In this document: in pieces, positions 44,111 through 54,801 of the stretch | How the letters are laid out: the number at the start of each line of letters is the position of its first letter | How positions within the stretch are numbered: the first letter of the stretch is position 1 | DNA from: Ancylostoma caninum | Lineage: Eukaryota > Nematoda > Chromadorea > Rhabditida > Ancylostomatidae | Assembly (NCBI GenBank): GCA_037903475.1 | Contig: JBAJFG010000408.1 | Location: 1-64,000, forward strand | DNA length: 64,000 bases | Direction: 5' to 3' | Program-made: the position numbers and the translations under genes | Notes under the pieces: model-generated | The model's database searches: none | Told to the model about the DNA's origin: nothing | What the model saw: only the letters and a program-made list of their open reading frames with translations

Positions 44111-45943
44111 TACAGGGTAGCCCATAATTACGGTGACAGCATATAAGTTTCCACTCCTGGAATTTTTTCTAGGTTTCTGCGTCGTCCTCGGAATCATATT
44201 TCTTCATTGGTTACCTTTGGTCATCACTTTCAATCGTCACATGAGACATGAGGAATTTCTAACTGGTTCTTACCTACAGCCCTTCCGAAGCTAACGCTCG
44301 ATTTTATTTTACTTTTTTTAATGGTACAGTGCTTCATTATTTCCGTTAAATTAACAATAAACCTCTTCGTCAATAATAGAAGCTTTCCTACGGTGGCTGT
44401 TGTTGTTGCGGTGCGGGGGAACAAATGGTTGTTATTGAGCTGCTATACGGCAGTTGACAGCCATGTTTCATCATGTCTATTTCACCCGGGCCACGTATAG
44501 CGAGCGGTCAAGCCTCATCAAGTTTGGTGTAGGCTTCACACGTCATCACACCACGTCACACGTCTTCTCGGTAGCACACGTTCACACGTGTCTCAACACA
44601 CCATATCATAATCATATCAGATCGCCACTCACCTTCTACCCCAGCCCCCTCAAAGAAGCGGCCGCGGAGCAGAGCTTACGTTGTTTCACATTTATTTATT
44701 CGCCGGCCTGGTCGCCGGGCTGAAGGGGAACTTTTGACAGCGGAGGACATTTGATGAGGGTCTACCGATGCAAATCAGAATGAAGGGAATGGTCAATTCA
44801 GAGAAAAATGGAATAGGTTGAGAACATGGAAGAGAATAATTTACATCCAGGTTGTGACAGGAATATGTATCAACGAAGAGAGAAGCGGGTGTCAGCACAA
44901 CCAGAAACGGTCCGTGTTGCGGCGTTTCTCCACTTTTGAACGCCGCCGCACCACTACCGGCCTGTTGGACCCGTCTCTTGGCGTTTTCTCCACTTTTGAG
45001 CGTGAGCGCGCCCTTATCATAGTGGATCCGTCTCTAGACGTGAGACTAGACGAGCCGTCTGAGATACAACTGGTCGACTGAGGGCCCGGCTAAATCCATG
45101 GCAGAGTATCGCTGAGCCGGACGGCACTGTCCCAAAAAGCGCATGATTATTCAGGACATTTGTGGGTAAGCTTGGTGAGCATGCGCCTACCCAATTCGTG
45201 GACGAAACATGATAGCCTTTATTCCTCAATTCAATAGAGCTGCCTGGTTTACTTCTCGCTAGAGGGTTTCGAAGGATTGAGTCCTCCCCGAACAGTAGCC
45301 ATTGCGGAAGGTTAGCAGCATATAAGGAGCGAAGTAAACTCAGAGGGCTGGGTGTAACTACTACAGCAGAAGTTTGGCTCGTATTTACCAATCTCGGAGC
45401 TCGAAAACCTGTTATCTTTGAATAGCGGACGTGTTACAACCCGATGGTGGTAGCAGATGGTATTCTGGTAGCGAAATTGTTGTAAATTGATATTGGTAAA
45501 CCATGATATCCAGACAACGAACTTGTTACAACGGATTGGAAGTTGAATAGCAAGTGGATGACAACCGAATGGCACCGTATGACGCCCGAGTCCCGTCCAT
45601 TTCACGGATTGGAATTGAGCTGAAATGTGGTCCCCTATCCCTATCGTCAAGGCGAATGTGATTCCGATCCGGCGAATGCCCGAGACTGCGTCCACAGCAC
45701 GCCACGGCAGGCATGCATCGCATGCGCATTGAATGCAGCCAGCGGCTTGCCGCTAACTAATTTAGCGGCCGCGGGGGCTATTTCGGCGCCAATTCCGTTC
45801 ATGCTGCTGTGACCCGAGCCGCTCGCTTAGTCCCCTCGGATGGACTTCATTAGCGGCACACGCCAGCGTCTTGAGTCGCACTTTATAAGCTTTCTTTTTT
45901 ATTAAGAAGCATGTATATGTATAGATCAAAATAGATCAGAAGC
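44111..45943. other. Intergenic region and probable CR1 5' leader
   Basis: At 44113 lies CAGGGTAGCCCATAATTACG, similar to the end at 5334-5356. Around 44930-45050 there are two GC-rich units (TTGGCGTTTTCTCCACTTTTG) that look like relics of the 60-bp minisatellite. From about 45080 the GC content rises towards the CR1 ORF1. This part is probably the untranslated leader of that LINE, but its start is not fixed. Confidence 0.45.
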
Positions 45944-47077
45944 ATGTCATCCAGAACCGCGCGCAGTACCAAAAGAAGGCAGACGGCTACTGCATCACAG
46001 CCTGTGCCTACCACTACCGCGGATGCAAGCAGTCAGACTTCTGATGTCGACCTCAGAGAGATGACGGTCGGAACACTATTACGCACTATAATAGATATGA
46101 ACAACGATCCTAATATTGAACGTATGCTCTCTATCTTAAAGGAAAAAATCCCTAAGGCTTCTATAGAGGATCTGGAAGCAGAGAAGCGTCCCCGCAGCAT
46201 TGTTATCAGCGGGCTTCCTGAGGCGGATAGCGCAGTTCTGTTCCAAGATCGCCGAACCATTTGGACCACCAGGTGAGTGATGTGTTGGAGGCGCTGGAGA
46301 CCGAGTCTCGTCCCGTCGAACTTTATCGCATGGGTAGACCCGACTCAGCCCGTCCACGCCTTGTAAAGGTTGTACTGCCGTCTAAGTTCTAATGATGAAC
46401 GGCCTTAGCCAACTCTCGTTTTAGTGCAGGCTTCCCCGAAGTCTATATTTAGAGAAACATGACTGCTGAGGAAAGGAAACGAGAGTTTGAGCTGCGTCAG
46501 AAGGGACGTGAGCTTAAAGGCAGCAGGAGCTGAAATCCTCGACTCCGAGCTGAGCTGTGGGTGATGAAGTACAGATTCAGCACATCATAAATGTGAAACG
46601 AACACAGACAATGATGGCTTACCTGCAGAGAAAATGGAACATTCGTCGCGAACACGCCTGGCCGTGTTCGTGCGCGGACGAGTTTTCCCCGGCGCGAAAG
46701 CCATTGCGGCGCGTGGTTTTGGCCGAGTCCCGCCATGAAACCCTGTGAATTGAATGCATTTCGTTTTCCCTTTGCGCCAAACCACGCACCGCAATGGCTT
46801 TTGCGCCGGGGAAAACTCGTCCGCGCGCGAACACGGCCAGGCGTGTTCGCGACGAATGTTCCATTTTCTCTGCAGGTAAGCCATCATTTTCTGTGTTCGT
46901 TTCACATTTGTGATGTGCTGAGTCTGTACTTCATCACCCACAGCTCAGCTCAGAGTCGAGGACTTCAGCTCCTGCTGCCTTTAATAGAGGGAAGGCTCGT
47001 CCGAATGGGTGATATACCGCGGTACTAACCAGCGTTTCAGAGCGAAAGTCGCTCGGGAAACGCGTAATCCGGCATGA
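45944..47077 (+). pseudogene. CR1 ORF1 (split by MITE)
   Basis: The start MSSRTARSTKRRQT is basic. It is followed by a stretch likely to form a coiled coil (MLSILKEKIPKASIEDLEAE), the block RSIVISGLPEADS and, after a frameshift near 46280, ALETESRPVELYRMGRPD, a typical RNA-recognition-like ORF1 segment. The end reads MTAEERKREFELRQKGREL, then after the MITE REGSSEWVIYRGTNQRF to a TGA at 47075. ORF1 proteins of this group bind the element RNA. Confidence 0.8.
46518..46980. mobile_element. Foldback MITE with TTAA target, copy 2
   Basis: 463 bp with TTAA on both sides (46514-46517, 46981-46984). Arms of about 205 bp are almost perfect inverted repeats starting AGGCAGCAGGAGCTGAA. Each arm contains a smaller palindrome (CGAACACG...CGTGTTCG). 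TTAA targets are used by piggyBac. Cutting it out with one TTAA joins GREL to KREG in ORF1. The earlier copy is at 17621-18034. Confidence 0.94.
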
Positions 47078-47096
47078 TCCTTCTAGCAATAGCAAC

Positions 47097-49881
47097 TTGA
47101 AAATTTGTTTATTGAACGCACGAAGTCTTGTCAATTGGTTGCACCTCTTTCACACTGTTTTATGTCAATATAAACTCGATTTAGTCTTTGTTACCGAAAC
47201 ATGGTTATCTCCAAAAATTCTGAATTCGGAAATAGTCAATAATTTGCCATACTCGGTTTTTCGATCTGATAGGAAACAAAGAAAAGGAGGAAGTGTTTGT
47301 TGTCTTGTGAAAGGTTTATTAACTTTAACGGTAACCGAAAATGTAATGAGTATGGTAGCAGATGTCCTGACGGTAAAGATTTTACATCCTAACAACATCA
47401 TATGTAGAGTTCACTGTCGTGTACCGCCCTCCAAGCTCTAGCAAGCGCGATGACAAGTGTCTAATCGAGTGTTTGACTTATCTTGCCTCCATGAACGCCA
47501 AAACTGTTATTTTAGGAGATTTTAATTTACAAATTGAATGGGTAAGCAAAAAGGCAAGGAATCCTAGCTCTGACTTGTTCCTTTAGTTTTTTACTAATTG
47601 TGGGTTAACTCAATATGTTACCAATCCTACTCATGGTAACAATATTCTTGTACTTTCTACCACTGCCACGATTACCGACATGACCATACTTCCTCCTTTG
47701 GGTTCATCGGATCATAGCACTGTTTCCTTTCAGATCAATGAAAATTACTCATCCTTATTGTTGCCTGTTCCTGACTTCTTAGCCGTTGACTATTCCGCTC
47801 TGGATCACTTCCTGGCTAGCATTGATTGGATTTCTTTGTTTGATGGCTGTACCTCATGTTTGGAGGTATACCTTAGATTCCGTAGAACTCTTTACTCGGC
47901 TTTGAGCAGGTTCGTTCCATTTAACTTTCCTGAAGCTGCTATACCTAAACTTTCACCGCAATTACGAGCACTAAACCTCCAAAAAGAACGCCTTTTCTTT
48001 AGTTTGTCCAACCCACTAAATGATCCTCTTTCCAAAAAGTATGCGTTGACATCGATCATCACATGAAAAAGTTTTTGGCAAATCGTGAGCGAAGACTTGC
48101 GGGTAAAGCTTCAGCGAAAAAGTTGTTCCAGTATCTTAGGCGCAAAATGAAACCTAGTGTGCATTTACCAGCTCTTGTTGATAACCTAGGAAATGTACTG
48201 CTCAGCGATGATGAAAAAGCTGATGCACTGGGTGCACATTTTGCTGGTGTGTTTTCACCTGCATATCCTTATGATATACCAGAGATGTCCGATAATTCCA
48301 TGATTCCGCACCAGCTTAGAAATGTGTCTTTCCATCGATCTGATGTATTAAACGTACTCAACGTTTGAAACCCTCAGTAACAGAAGAATTTGATGGAATA
48401 CCCCAAATTCTTTTCAAGAAACGTGCATCCTCCTTATCTGTCCCACTGATGCATCTTTTCAACATTTCGATGCTGTTAAGAGAAGTTCCATCCATATGAA
48501 AGGAAGCGTACCCCTATTCCGAAAGTTCATGGTGCTAGATCTGTGAATGAGTTCCGCCCAATAAGTCTATTGTCTACGCCAGTCAAAATTATGGAGAAAA
48601 AAATTAGGGAAAAGTTGCTGTCGTGGCTCACGAAGTTTAACCTGATCCCTATGGAGCAACACGGCTTTCTCCATGCTGCCAGTACTACCACTAATCTTGG
48701 GACAGTGTATTTGACTGAAATTTAGCTTTGAACCAGGGCGAGTCCATAGATGTAGTATACGTTGACCTTTCTAAAGCTTTCGACTGTGTATGCCATGTTA
48801 AACTTCTCAGTAAGCTGAAAATGATTGGCTTAGGCGGTGATGTTCTGGAATGGTTCAACTCCTACCTCTTTAACAGACATATGACCATCAAAGTTGGAAA
48901 TAAGTATTCCCAAAATTTTGCATGCGGCAGCGGCTTCCCTCAGGGAGGATTGTTATCTTCTTTACTATTTCTCATTTACATTATGGATTCACCGGCATTC
49001 CTTAGAACTTCTCCTAACATAAAGATTAAAATGTATGCTGATGACATTAAGATCTATGCAAATTACACTAGCCACAACTGCGCTGAAGTGAGGCCCGCTT
49101 CACACACTTCTTTATAAAGTTGGACAAATGGGCCTGTGCATGGGACTCGAAGATTAACTTTGGGAAAACATTGGTGCTTCACATTGGGGGGACTGGATGT
49201 GTTGATTATGAGGTGAATGGTGTAGTTCTGAAATCGTGCCGTGAAACCAAAGATCTGGGTGTTCTCATGGACGCTAATCTCAAATTCTCCAAACATATCG
49301 ATCACGTCGTAACAAAGGCATATTCGTCCTCGTTTTTGCTTTTGCGTAGTATTAAATCCCGAGACCCCCGACTTCTTGCTCGCCTTTATAAGTCCTTCGT
49401 TCTACCTCATCTTGAGTACAGCTCTCAAGTTTGGAATCCTACTCGGAAGAAGGAGGTTAGAAAATTACAAAAGGTACAACAGACCTCCACACGTCTCTTA
49501 TTCAAAAGGCTTTCCCCTCGTGATACCTTGCCTAGTTACACTGCACGCCTCAACAGACTAAGTATGAAACCTTTGGCACACCGTCGAGCAATTTCCGATC
49601 TCGCCTTCTGATTTCAATTTCTCAAAAGAGAAACTGCATTGAAGGCTAGTAAACACTGGATATTCATGCCTTCTAGCGAGAGGTCAGGAGGATTCGACTT
49701 ACACTACGCCAAGATCCAGCGCAGAAAACCTTCCATTACGTTTAACAACATTTTTTATAGGCATGCACGATGGTTGCAGCTCTTGCCTCAGGATGTAATC
49801 CAGGCCGAGAACTGCCGCACTTCCAGAGCTAAATTGAGACAGATAGACATTCCACATTTGCTTGCTATTACCCCGACATAG
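47097..49881 (+). pseudogene. CR1 ORF2: endonuclease and reverse transcriptase
   Basis: Endonuclease blocks LNARSLVNW, FVTETWLSP (catalytic Glu) and ILGDFNLQIEW (DxN), then SDHSTVSFQI (SDH). RT blocks FRPISLLSTPVKIMEK, YVDLSKAFDCV (motif A), GSGFPQGGLLSSLLF (motif B), KMYADDIKIYA (motif C, intact), LGVLMDANLKFSKHI, and the C-terminal KSFVLPHLEYSSQVWNP. Frameshifts near 47425 and 48060 and stops at 47586, 48366 and 48723 break it. Target nicking and cDNA synthesis would be its jobs. Confidence 0.9.
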
Positions 49882-50300
49882 CATTAATGTTTTGTGGATT
49901 TTAGTGGTTCCATCCGTTGCTCACCGTATGAAGATAGTTTCTTGGACGTTCCACGGTAAGATCCACACAGTTCTTTCTTTTCTTTACACAATTGTACCTC
50001 GTACCGATCGCGTCTCCAATTGAGGGTCTCTCATTTACAGCCTCACACTATATATTACTTATGAGCTTCTTTGTTTCTGTTTTTTTTTAAACTACGCTGC
50101 TCAATTTGCTCTGTGTCTTTTAATATTCCGTTTTATTCTATGTTTATTTATGTTCCTAATGCCCTTTCGTTCTTGTTGTCTCTCATATGCACCTTCCTCG
50201 TGCACTTCTGGCCTGATTACCTACTGAACCAGTCACCCTCCAGTTTCTTCTCAACTTTGCACTCACCATAACCCTTCATCTTTCTTACATTTCGCCTGCC

Positions 50301-51117
50301 CTATTACAAGGTTAGCTGGCTACTCGGCATGTTGGTTGTGCAGGGTATTTGAGCCAGTATACCTGTGTTCCAAAGCTCCAGCATGCTCTGAAAGCGAATT
50401 GCTGGGATTGTACGTGGCTGGCTAGTACGAGTATATCTGGCTACCTTTCATCCTGGGCTCAATATTCTGCCATTGTAAGAATATACATCTTATTCTACTA
50501 ATGGTGTTCCGTGCAATGTTACTCGACTAAGTGTTACTATCTGGGTGAACAGTACTTAGTGGATAGTGAAGCCAAGGTGCCTTCTGATACACTTTTTTTT
50601 TCAAGATCCATCATCCTTCACTGTATACTTGTGATGTTACCAGCAAAAAAAAATAAATATTGCATACAGTGAAAGATTTATACATCACCTTGGATATAGC
50701 AATCTTCAAACTGCAGTTTCTTGCTGTTACAAAAGTCCGGCGAATAAGGGATCAGAAGTGGTTGGAGACATTTGAAGCATTCCACTATTTGTGTATTTTA
50801 CCAAAGTGCTACCAACTTTTAAATGTGTTGTATTGTATTTAGAATAATTTAGAATATATAACAACCAGTCTGGAAGTCCAGCATCAGCACACACACACAA
50901 CACACACATACACACATACACATAAACATACACATACACAAGAACATTATCAAATTCTAGGAAGCAAAAATTTCCATGGCTGCTGCCTTTAAATCTATAG
51001 CAAAGCAGAGTAAGATCTGCTTTACAAGAAAGTACCTAGTTGTTAAACTTCATCTGGAGAGAGTTAAAGAATTTTGGAAAGAAGTTGACAAAACTTTTGT
51101 ACCAATCTAACATTTTG
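50301..51117. other. No gene; microsatellite and mariner end
   Basis: Imperfect (ACACAT)n at 50888-50941. At 51083-51110 is the complement of a mariner-type end (TTAGATTGGTACAAAAGTTT) without a partner end nearby. Confidence 0.5.
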
Positions 51118-51530
51118 ATTTGAAGCAGTGAGTTCTCGTTGGTTGATATCAGTCGAGCTCTAGGTGCCTGTTGAGTTCTATCATCAATTCTCTCGTTCTT
51201 TTTGATGTGATTTAGTGCCGCACTGATCTGTTTCCCTTGTATCTCGACTGCATTTTGTGAGGTGTTCAGGAGATGTTCCGATTGTAGTGGCAGCCTAGGC
51301 GGAACACATGTGCCGCGTGCATCAGGTCGCGGGTATGCTGGAAGTTGCTTCTCCGGTGCGTTAATTTTATGGTCCGCTATCCATTGACCATGAACAACTC
51401 CGGGAAATCGCGACATGGTGCTTCGGCGGGGAAAATTACGACAAGTTGCATTGCTGGAGCTGACAATACTAGCCTTTGATAATACAATCCCTTTTTTTTC
51501 CTTTGCTAGTGCCACACTTGTTGCGTTCAC
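51118..51530 (-). CDS. Unknown open frame, possible exon
   Basis: The open frame continues for about 138 codons before running into a mariner terminus at 51110. It is polar, with runs such as FPGVVHGQWIADHK and LPAYPRPDARGTCVPP. An internal ATG at about 51413 is followed by SRFPGVVHG. No domain is recognised, and no clear splice donor lies before the mariner end. It may be a true exon of an unknown gene or chance. It is upstream of, and on the same strand as, the SLC17-like gene. Confidence 0.28.
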
Positions 51531-51939
51531 CAGCCGCGGCGTAACACTCTGTTTATCACGAACCGTACCCTCCTCTCACTCCCTGCAATACTGTGGCGAT
51601 TCCCATGGAGCCGTGGTGGCATCTACGTCTGGAGTTCCCTATATCCTACATAAAGTAGCTGTATGCGCCTAATTTGCAAGCATACAGGCGTACCAAGACG
51701 CTTCCGGCCTAGACTGCTTCCTAAAGACCTAGAGCAACGAAATTTTATTATGATCAGAAATAGGACCCTCCAACACCAGTTCACATTTCACATCTCAATT
51801 TCAAATTTTTAAAACCGTTCAAAAAGAAATTTTCACATGAGTCGGAGTAGCTTCCACCTGCCGACTTCCGTTCGTTTTTGTCTTTGAATCTTCTTCCACG
51901 AAGATGCTACTTCAAATTTCCAAACAGAAAATAGTCAAG

Positions 51940-52789
51940 CCGAGTCCGGACTAAGGTGGGTGATTCAATGATTCGAATCCGCATGCTCGTGAGGCAGCTA
52001 CTGCAACTTTTGACATGTGAACGGGTGCGTTGTCCTGGAGCAAGGCAATTCCACGGATCACCTTCCCACGACGCTTTTCCTTGACTGCTTCTCGAAGTTG
52101 GAAGAGCAAGTCAGCGTAGTGGTGTCCTGTGATCGTGATATTCTGTTTAGGGAAGTCAACCAAAAGGATTCCTTTGGCATCCCAGAAAATGTGGCCAGAA
52201 CCTTCCCTGCCGTGGGTTCCATCCGCGGTTTCACTGGTCTAGGAGAACTTGGACGTCTCCATTTTGTGATTTGTTCCTGGGACTCAGAGTCATAGTTATG
52301 GATCCATAATTCATCACCCGTCACAACACGATGCAGGAATTCCTCTTCGCAGTCTTAGAACCACCTCAAAATTTCGTTTGAATGTTCGACTCAGCATTTT
52401 TTCTCGAAGCCGAGAGGGTTTCGGGACCCACCGTGCCGTAACCTTTGACATTTTTAGGCGTTCGGTTAAGATATTTTCAACTGTGCCATAAGAAAGTCTA
52501 GGGTCTTTCATAATTTCCGCAGTTGAGATCCTTCTGTTTTGGAATAGCATATTCTCGACAGCTGCCACATTCTGTTCTGAGCATGCGTTTGCTGGGCGCC
52601 CACACCGCTCTTCATCAGTAATCGATTTCTCCCCCTTCGGAGTTCGGAGGTCAAAAATTTCACCTGGCTATAAGAGAGGGCTTCCCTCATAGTACAAACA
52701 TACTGCAGACAGATCTGGATTCCATTCGCTGGAACTCCCTCACAAAACAAGAGTTCGACAACTGCACTCTGCTTGTTTTTCTTGGTCAT
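51940..52789 (-). mobile_element. mariner fragment with nearly whole transposase
   Basis: Frames on the minus strand: 52789-52508 (MTKKNKQSAVVELLFCEGVP, SYSQVKFLTSELRRGR), 52568-52314 (NRRISTAEIMKDPRLSYGTV, ARWVPK), 52324-52058 (TGDELWIHNYD, KVLATF) and 52163-51951 (LLQDNAPVHMS, ESLNHPP). The first two catalytic Asp residues (TGDE, QDN) are kept. The third block is garbled after HPP. At least three frameshifts. Terminal repeats were not found. It is a different mariner lineage from 18166-19452. Confidence 0.87.
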
Positions 52790-52989
52790 CCACCGTGGCT
52801 AGATTAGAAAAAATTGTCCTTTTTTGATCGCAAGAATATGAGAACCTGAGTCGTGGCACACTAACTTGAAAGGCTGCGTGCGACACGACCGCACCCAAAG
52901 TTCTGAGAACAAAGAATGCGAACATGTTGAAGCCGGAAACTTTTTGATATCCCTGTAGTTTGCACTTCACTTGAGAAAAGTACTCCAAA

Positions 52990-53772
52990 GGGCGTGGGGG
53001 GGGGAATCACATCAGATTGTTCTTAATCTGTGTGTTTGCACGTTTGTTACGTTTTCACACGTTCTTCCAAAGAGTAATTTGCTCTTGCAGAACTGCGTCT
53101 GTGCCTGATAAGGATAGCAGATATCGAATTGAGACTGTTTTTGCAACAAACCTAGTTGGTGAAGATTCTATGTCTGTTATCAAACCAAAATTATACAGGA
53201 TGTCTGTTCGATGTGAATCACCCAATTTTTAACCTGCTGCTCTAAAGATATTACGATGTCGCATGTACTGCACTCTTCATGTAAGCATGATCCATTTCCA
53301 TTCATGGACTACTCGGGAACGTCTTAATTAGCCTTGATGCAGGCAGGCATTCGGTTCCTTTTTAGGTGACACTGCTGTTGGTAGGAAAATGTGCTGATGT
53401 CGACTTCGATTCATTTCCGTCTGAACCTTGCTTCTGGGGACTTCACACTTTTGCGGCTAAAGGAGTCGAGTGGGTCAAGATAAGAAGTTTGAAGGATATG
53501 TGTCCTCGCTTTAGTAGCTAGGAAGGTATGGGTGACACAGGGCGAGGGTGGCCTTTGTATCTCGGGGCCTCACCCCCACCAGAGAGCAAATTGTGGTGTC
53601 AGTGTTTTTTTTTGCGCTCCATAGAAGCATCTTGTAGTGTAGCTTTGTTTTAACAAAATTGGAGTGAGTCTTCAGCAGTTTTGCCAGGAAAACAAGTGGG
53701 TTGAACATTTCTGAAGTAGTTCAATGGAGTCGAGTCATCATGGCATACTACGACAATATAGTTCGTGTCCTC
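52990..53772. other. No gene recognised
   Basis: Short frames only. No repeat or TE end was identified. Confidence 0.45.
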
Positions 53773-53938
53773 ACAAGGGAAGTGCAAGAGGCCATATTCG
53801 AAAATCGGGATGAAACCTATCTGGCTTGAATCTTTGTTGGAGAGGGTGTTACAGTATATATTTCATTATTGCCCTCGATTCCAAAAAACAAAAATCCCAC
53901 CACAGTACCATATGCGCTGCAGCACTCGTCCCTCAGCG

Positions 53939-54006
53939 ACGATGTGGCCGAGTGGGGAGGATGCGGACTGATAGGCAGGAGGTCGAGGGTTTGGATCCCG
54001 TCATTG
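53939..54006 (+). other. tRNA-like module, left arm
   Basis: A box TGGCCGAGTGG at 53945-53955 (fits TRGCNNAGYNGG). B-box-like GGTTTGGATCC at 53988-53998, 33 bp after it. The A box is of the tRNA-Leu/Ser kind. The acceptor stem is not convincing, so this is a tRNA-derived promoter relic and not a tRNA gene. Confidence 0.6.
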
Positions 54007-54208
54007 ACACTCGTTTTGCATTTTTGTTTTTTATTCCTCCTATGTTATTGAAATCAATTTTGGAGGGCTAGAAGACAACACTTGTCTTTACTGACGTACT
54101 AGCTATAGAATAACTACTATGCTATGAACGTAGTTTAGTGATCGTACAGCTTTCCCTCGAGTCGCTAGAAAATTGTAAAATTTTCATTCAAAACAAAAAA
54201 AAGGATGG

Positions 54209-54364
54209 TCAATGAGAAAGCATTGTAAGCTCGCAGTGAGCAGCCTCAAGAAGAATCCTTCCAAATGCTTCGGCCAACTTCCGCTCATCACGAGTTGCAC
54301 AGTTGCCATCACCCGGACCAAACCGAGCCAACAAAAGGGCCACGACGCGTGAAGGTTCGAACAT
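54209..54364 (-). CDS. 51-codon ORF in the centre of inverted-arm element B
   Basis: ATG at 54364 to TGA at 54209. The product begins MFEPSRVVALLLARFGPGD and continues GNCATRDERKLAEAFGRILL to a hydrophobic/polar end. It is richer in GC than the flanks, and its composition looks like real protein with a likely helix (RKLAEAFGRILLEAAHCEL). I do not recognise it. There is no AG acceptor close to the start or donor near the end, so it is not simply an exon. It may be captured host coding sequence, since it is absent from element A. Confidence 0.4.
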   Translation of the reverse strand: MFEPSRVVALLLARFGPGDGNCATRDERKLAEAFGRILLEAAHCELTMLSH

Positions 54365-54574
54365 TATGAACCGAGTGGGAAAGATTTTGAGTTACAGTCG
54401 TGAAAAGTGACTGCTACTTTATAGCTAATCGAGGGAGAAAAGCAGGTTTTATATAACGTAGTTATTCCGTGCCTAGTGCGTCAGTAAGGATAAGTATTAT
54501 CTTCTAACCTTTTAAATTTGATTTCAACAACACAGGGGGAATAAAAAAATGAGAGAGCAAAACAGGTAGGTGCG

Positions 54575-54632
54575 CATGACGGGGTTCAAACTCTCGAGCT
54601 GACAGTGCAGCATCCTCCCCACTCGGCCACAT
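54575..54632 (-). other. tRNA-like module, right arm
   Basis: On the minus strand, A box TGGCCGAGTGG at 54629-54619 and B-box-like AGTTTGAACCC at 54592-54582. It is the inverted counterpart of 53939-54006. Confidence 0.6.
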
Positions 54633-54801
54633 CGTCGCTGACGGACGAGTGCTGCAGCGCATATGGTACTGTGGTGGGATTTTTGTTTTTTGAAGCCGAG
54701 GGCAGTAACAAAATATATACTGTAACACCCTCTCCAACAAAGATTCAAGCCAGATAGGTTTCATTCCGATTTGCGAGTCTGGCCTGTTGCACTTCCCTTG
54801 T

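Larger units (their letters stand above)
45944..50300 (+). mobile_element. CR1-like LINE with two ORFs
   Basis: ORF1 (45944-47077, with an inserted MITE), then ORF2 with APE-type endonuclease and RT (47097-49881), then a long AT-rich 3' region. The 3' end is not certain (placed at about 50300). The YADD box and other RT blocks are kept, but there are at least five frameshifts or stops, so it is inactive. Confidence 0.85.
53773..54801. mobile_element. Inverted-arm element with tRNA-like boxes, copy B
   Basis: Ends ACAAGGGAAGTGCAAGAGGC and GCACTTCCCTTGT. The two arms (about 53773-54205 and 54430-54801) are imperfect inverted repeats over about 350 bp. Each contains a tRNA-like stretch. The arms differ in their inner parts: one ends GATCGTACAG...CATTCAAAAC, the other CTCCCTCGATTAGC. 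Copy A shows the same pair of inner ends in swapped order, so the whole element is there inverted. The centre (54206-54430) holds a 51-codon ORF absent from copy A. No target duplication is visible. Confidence 0.75.

Noticed and set aside
45312..45695. 127-codon frame on the minus strand as a gene
   Set aside because: No domain, on the opposite strand of the probable CR1 leader. It looks like chance.
53939..54006. A real tRNA-Leu/Ser gene
   Set aside because: A and B boxes are present, but the acceptor stem does not pair, and the stretch lies in a repeat with inverted and diverged copies. Called a tRNA-like relic.
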